From: Thermogutta sp039793925
Lineage (GTDB): Bacteria > Planctomycetota > Planctomycetia > Pirellulales > Thermoguttaceae
Assembly (NCBI RefSeq): GCF_039793925.1
Contig: NZ_JBAMME010000240.1
Location: 1-64,000 of the forward strand
Length of the DNA stretch: 64,000 bases
Reading direction: 5' to 3'
The notes under the pieces were generated by a model that saw only the letters and a list, made by a program, of their open reading frames with translations, made no database searches and was not told where the DNA came from. Numbering within the stretch: position 1 is the first letter of the stretch; every line of letters begins with the position of its first letter. Below, piece by piece: positions 62,461 through 64,000 of this stretch. The translations under genes and the position numbers were made by a program.

Positions 62461-62489
62461 TTGATCAAATCTTGTCGATTGGGTAAACT
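62461..62489 (+). promoter_or_regulatory. promoter for the right-edge gene
   Basis: TTGATC and TAAACT are separated by 17 bases, with the -10 about 73 bases before GTG 62562. Confidence 0.45.
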
Positions 62490-62561
62490 AGAAAAGTAAC
62501 CAGCTATTCTCATGGTTACAAGAAGTGATTGTCCACCCTCATCCTGGTTTCTGAGTGCCGG

Positions 62562-64000
62562 GTGAACCAACAAGATCAAGCTGAGGAAGGGCCAGCCGTT
62601 TTGGTGGGATTTCCTATTCCCGTAAACCAGGCGAGACGCGTTTGCGGCCAACATGTGGCAGCGGAGTGGGCCCTCCGCAGGCTTGGGTTGTGGCCTGTTG
62701 TTTTCTTTGTGGCGATGGGCGTGTTGGCCCTGGCAGCGGGTTTGCGTGCAGCCGTCGCGCAACAATCGACGAGTAGTGTCTTATCGGGTTGGATGACGGA
62801 ACCTCCGATGGAGATCCCACAGCAGGTGCCGCCACCAGCAACCAGTCAGACTGGCCAGAGCGGCGCTCCTTCCTCGGCGAATGCACCCCAGAGCACTTCG
62901 GCAACAGAAACCGGCCAACCCGGGGCCGCGGCGGGAACATCGCCACCGGTTTCCCAGCCAAGCCCGCCCGCAGTCGAAGAAGTGAAGCCAGAGCAAATTT
63001 ACCTGCGTGACTCGGACGGCAGCCTGAAGCTCATGCTGGGTTGGACAATGGCCCAATTCGAGGAACTGGTTCGCCTTCGTGACGCCCTCGAACAACGGTC
63101 TCGTCCGCCTGCCTATGCTCTGGAAGGGGTGAACATCACGGGCAAAGCTTTCGATCACTACGCAGAGCTTTTCATCGAGTGTAAAGTCCGTATTCTCACA
63201 GACACGCCGGTGCGGGTTCCCTTGGGACTGGAGCAGATTATCCTTCGAGAGATTCCGCGTCGGGCGGATGGAAGCCAGTTACTCATTTTTCGCAACCAAA
63301 ATGATGGCGGTTATGTCGTGTTTCTTCAGGGGAAGAAGGACTCTCTTGAAGACATCACACTCCAAGCCTGGGTCCCTGTGGTTCAAAACGGGAACGATCG
63401 TCGACTTGTGCTCACTGTACCGGAAACCCCCGTCTCCGAGTTGGAGCTCGAGCTTCCTGTCGAAAACCCAGGCCTGACGGTCGGCCCCGGGACGACGCTG
63501 GTGGGAACAGAAACGACGGCTGCTAAGACCACCCGGGTGAAAGTTGCTGGTTTGGGACCAGGATTCGAATTGGCGTGGCATGGCGAAGCGACGCCAGAGA
63601 AGGAAAAACCGCCCATCCTGGAAAGTGCTGGGCTGGTCCTCATCCGCACGAGCGGGACAAATCTCGAGTTCGACGCGCGACTGACCCTTCGCACTTACAC
63701 CACGCCGTTTGATCGAGTGCGCATCCGTTTGCCGCAGGGAGCGGCTTTGCTGCCCACGAACACTTCCGGCTATACGGTCACGGAAGTCAGTGGGAATTCA
63801 GAGGAAGGGGGCTTCGGCCGAGTGGTGGAAGTGAGTTTTCCAAAAAAGGTGACTGGGCCTGTGGAAGTCCGACTGAATGCCCGGCGGCCCGTGGATTCCC
63901 ACGATTGGATGAATCTGGGCGGGTTCTCCGTCGAGAATGCCGTGCGCCAGTGGGGATACCTGGCAGTGGTGGTAACGGCCGACCAGACAATTATTTGGGG
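62562..64000 (+). CDS. partial membrane-anchored protein, runs off the right edge
   Basis: An open frame from GTG 62562 with no stop before the window ends, so at least 479 residues. An in-frame stop at 62526 limits the start. A membrane segment (LWPVVFFVAMGVLALAAGL, about residues 42-60) is followed by about 75 residues of Pro/Ser/Thr/Gln. An ordered part begins near 145 (IYLRDSDGSLKLMLGWTMAQFEELV). It continues with strand-rich sequence (ALEGVNITGKAFDHYAELFI; FDRVRIRLPQGAALLP). It is probably an extracytoplasmic beta-rich protein. I recognise no family. It has its own promoter. Confidence 0.75.
   Translation, partial: MNQQDQAEEGPAVLVGFPIPVNQARRVCGQHVAAEWALRRLGLWPVVFFVAMGVLALAAGLRAAVAQQSTSSVLSGWMTEPPMEIPQQVPPPATSQTGQSGAPSSANAPQSTSATETGQPGAAAGTSPPVSQPSPPAVEEVKPEQIYLRDSDGSLKLMLGWTMAQFEELVRLRDALEQRSRPPAYALEGVNITGKAFDHYAELFIECKVRILTDTPVRVPLGLEQIILREIPRRADGSQLLIFRNQNDGGYVVFLQGKKDSLEDITLQAWVPVVQNGNDRRLVLTVPETPVSELELELPVENPGLTVGPGTTLVGTETTAAKTTRVKVAGLGPGFELAWHGEATPEKEKPPILESAGLVLIRTSGTNLEFDARLTLRTYTTPFDRVRIRLPQGAALLPTNTSGYTVTEVSGNSEEGGFGRVVEVSFPKKVTGPVEVRLNARRPVDSHDWMNLGGFSVENAVRQWGYLAVVVTADQTIIW

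Overview
The window looks like chromosomal DNA of a planctomycete, most likely of the Pirellulales type. This is an inference from gene content. It carries a DUF1559 prepilin-like protein, a PEP-CTERM protein, two Ser/Thr kinases with unusual C-terminal halves, a hydrazine-synthase-alpha-like dihaem protein, and several very long low-complexity proteins anchored in the membrane. I see no rRNA, CRISPR array, insertion sequence, phage gene or plasmid function. Three tRNA genes are present: Ser-GGA, Leu-TAG and Gly-GCC.

Layout: 0-4.3 kb holds tRNA-Ser, a secreted putative glycosidase, a small lipoprotein and an HD-GYP regulator. 4.9-8.6 kb holds an exopolysaccharide-initiating sugar transferase, a GT4 glycosyltransferase and a convergent glycosylasparaginase-like enzyme. 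8.7-13.6 kb is a minus-strand unit of TonB-dependent receptor, YfiR-like periplasmic protein and hybrid histidine kinase. 14.0-19.7 kb is gatC-gatA-gatB, then a SAM hydrolase-like gene and bioA. 19.8-23.6 kb holds a Tat-exported DUF362 protein, a DUF4177-like protein and a PAS histidine kinase. 24.1-25.4 kb is UDP-glucose dehydrogenase. 25.7-33.2 kb holds a membrane Ser/Thr kinase with a beta-helix-like tail and a 1339-residue membrane protein with a huge Gly/Ser/Gln-rich segment. 33.4-43 kb holds nadB, a rhamnose-mutarotase-like protein, a TIGR01777 epimerase, a chorismatase-like protein, the dihaem protein and a polyprenyl synthase. 43.4-48 kb holds tRNA-Leu, trigger factor, tRNA-Gly, a soluble kinase with a pseudo-receiver and a basic disordered protein. 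48.6-58.3 kb is rich in secreted proteins: lipoprotein, DUF1559, PEP-CTERM, an esterase with EF-hands, a GH62 arabinofuranosidase, a second esterase, a secreted nitrilase-fold enzyme and an M28 peptidase with PDZ domains. 58.8-64 kb holds a membrane protein with a disordered tail, an ArnT/PMT-like glycosyltransferase and a partial membrane-anchored protein that runs off the right edge.

How parts fit together: gatCAB, nadB, bioA, the prenyl synthase and trigger factor are housekeeping. The envelope theme is strong: exopolysaccharide initiation, UDP-glucuronate supply, lipid-linked sugar transfer and many exported enzymes. The GH62 enzyme with two neighbouring exported esterases suggests hemicellulose debranching. 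Signalling genes are many, but none has an adjacent DNA-binding response regulator. I found no single clear new defence or mobile system. The best leads are the chorismatase-like protein, the dihaem HZS-alpha relative, the kinase plus giant low-complexity protein, the GH62/esterase cluster, and a possible structured RNA upstream of the large kinase.
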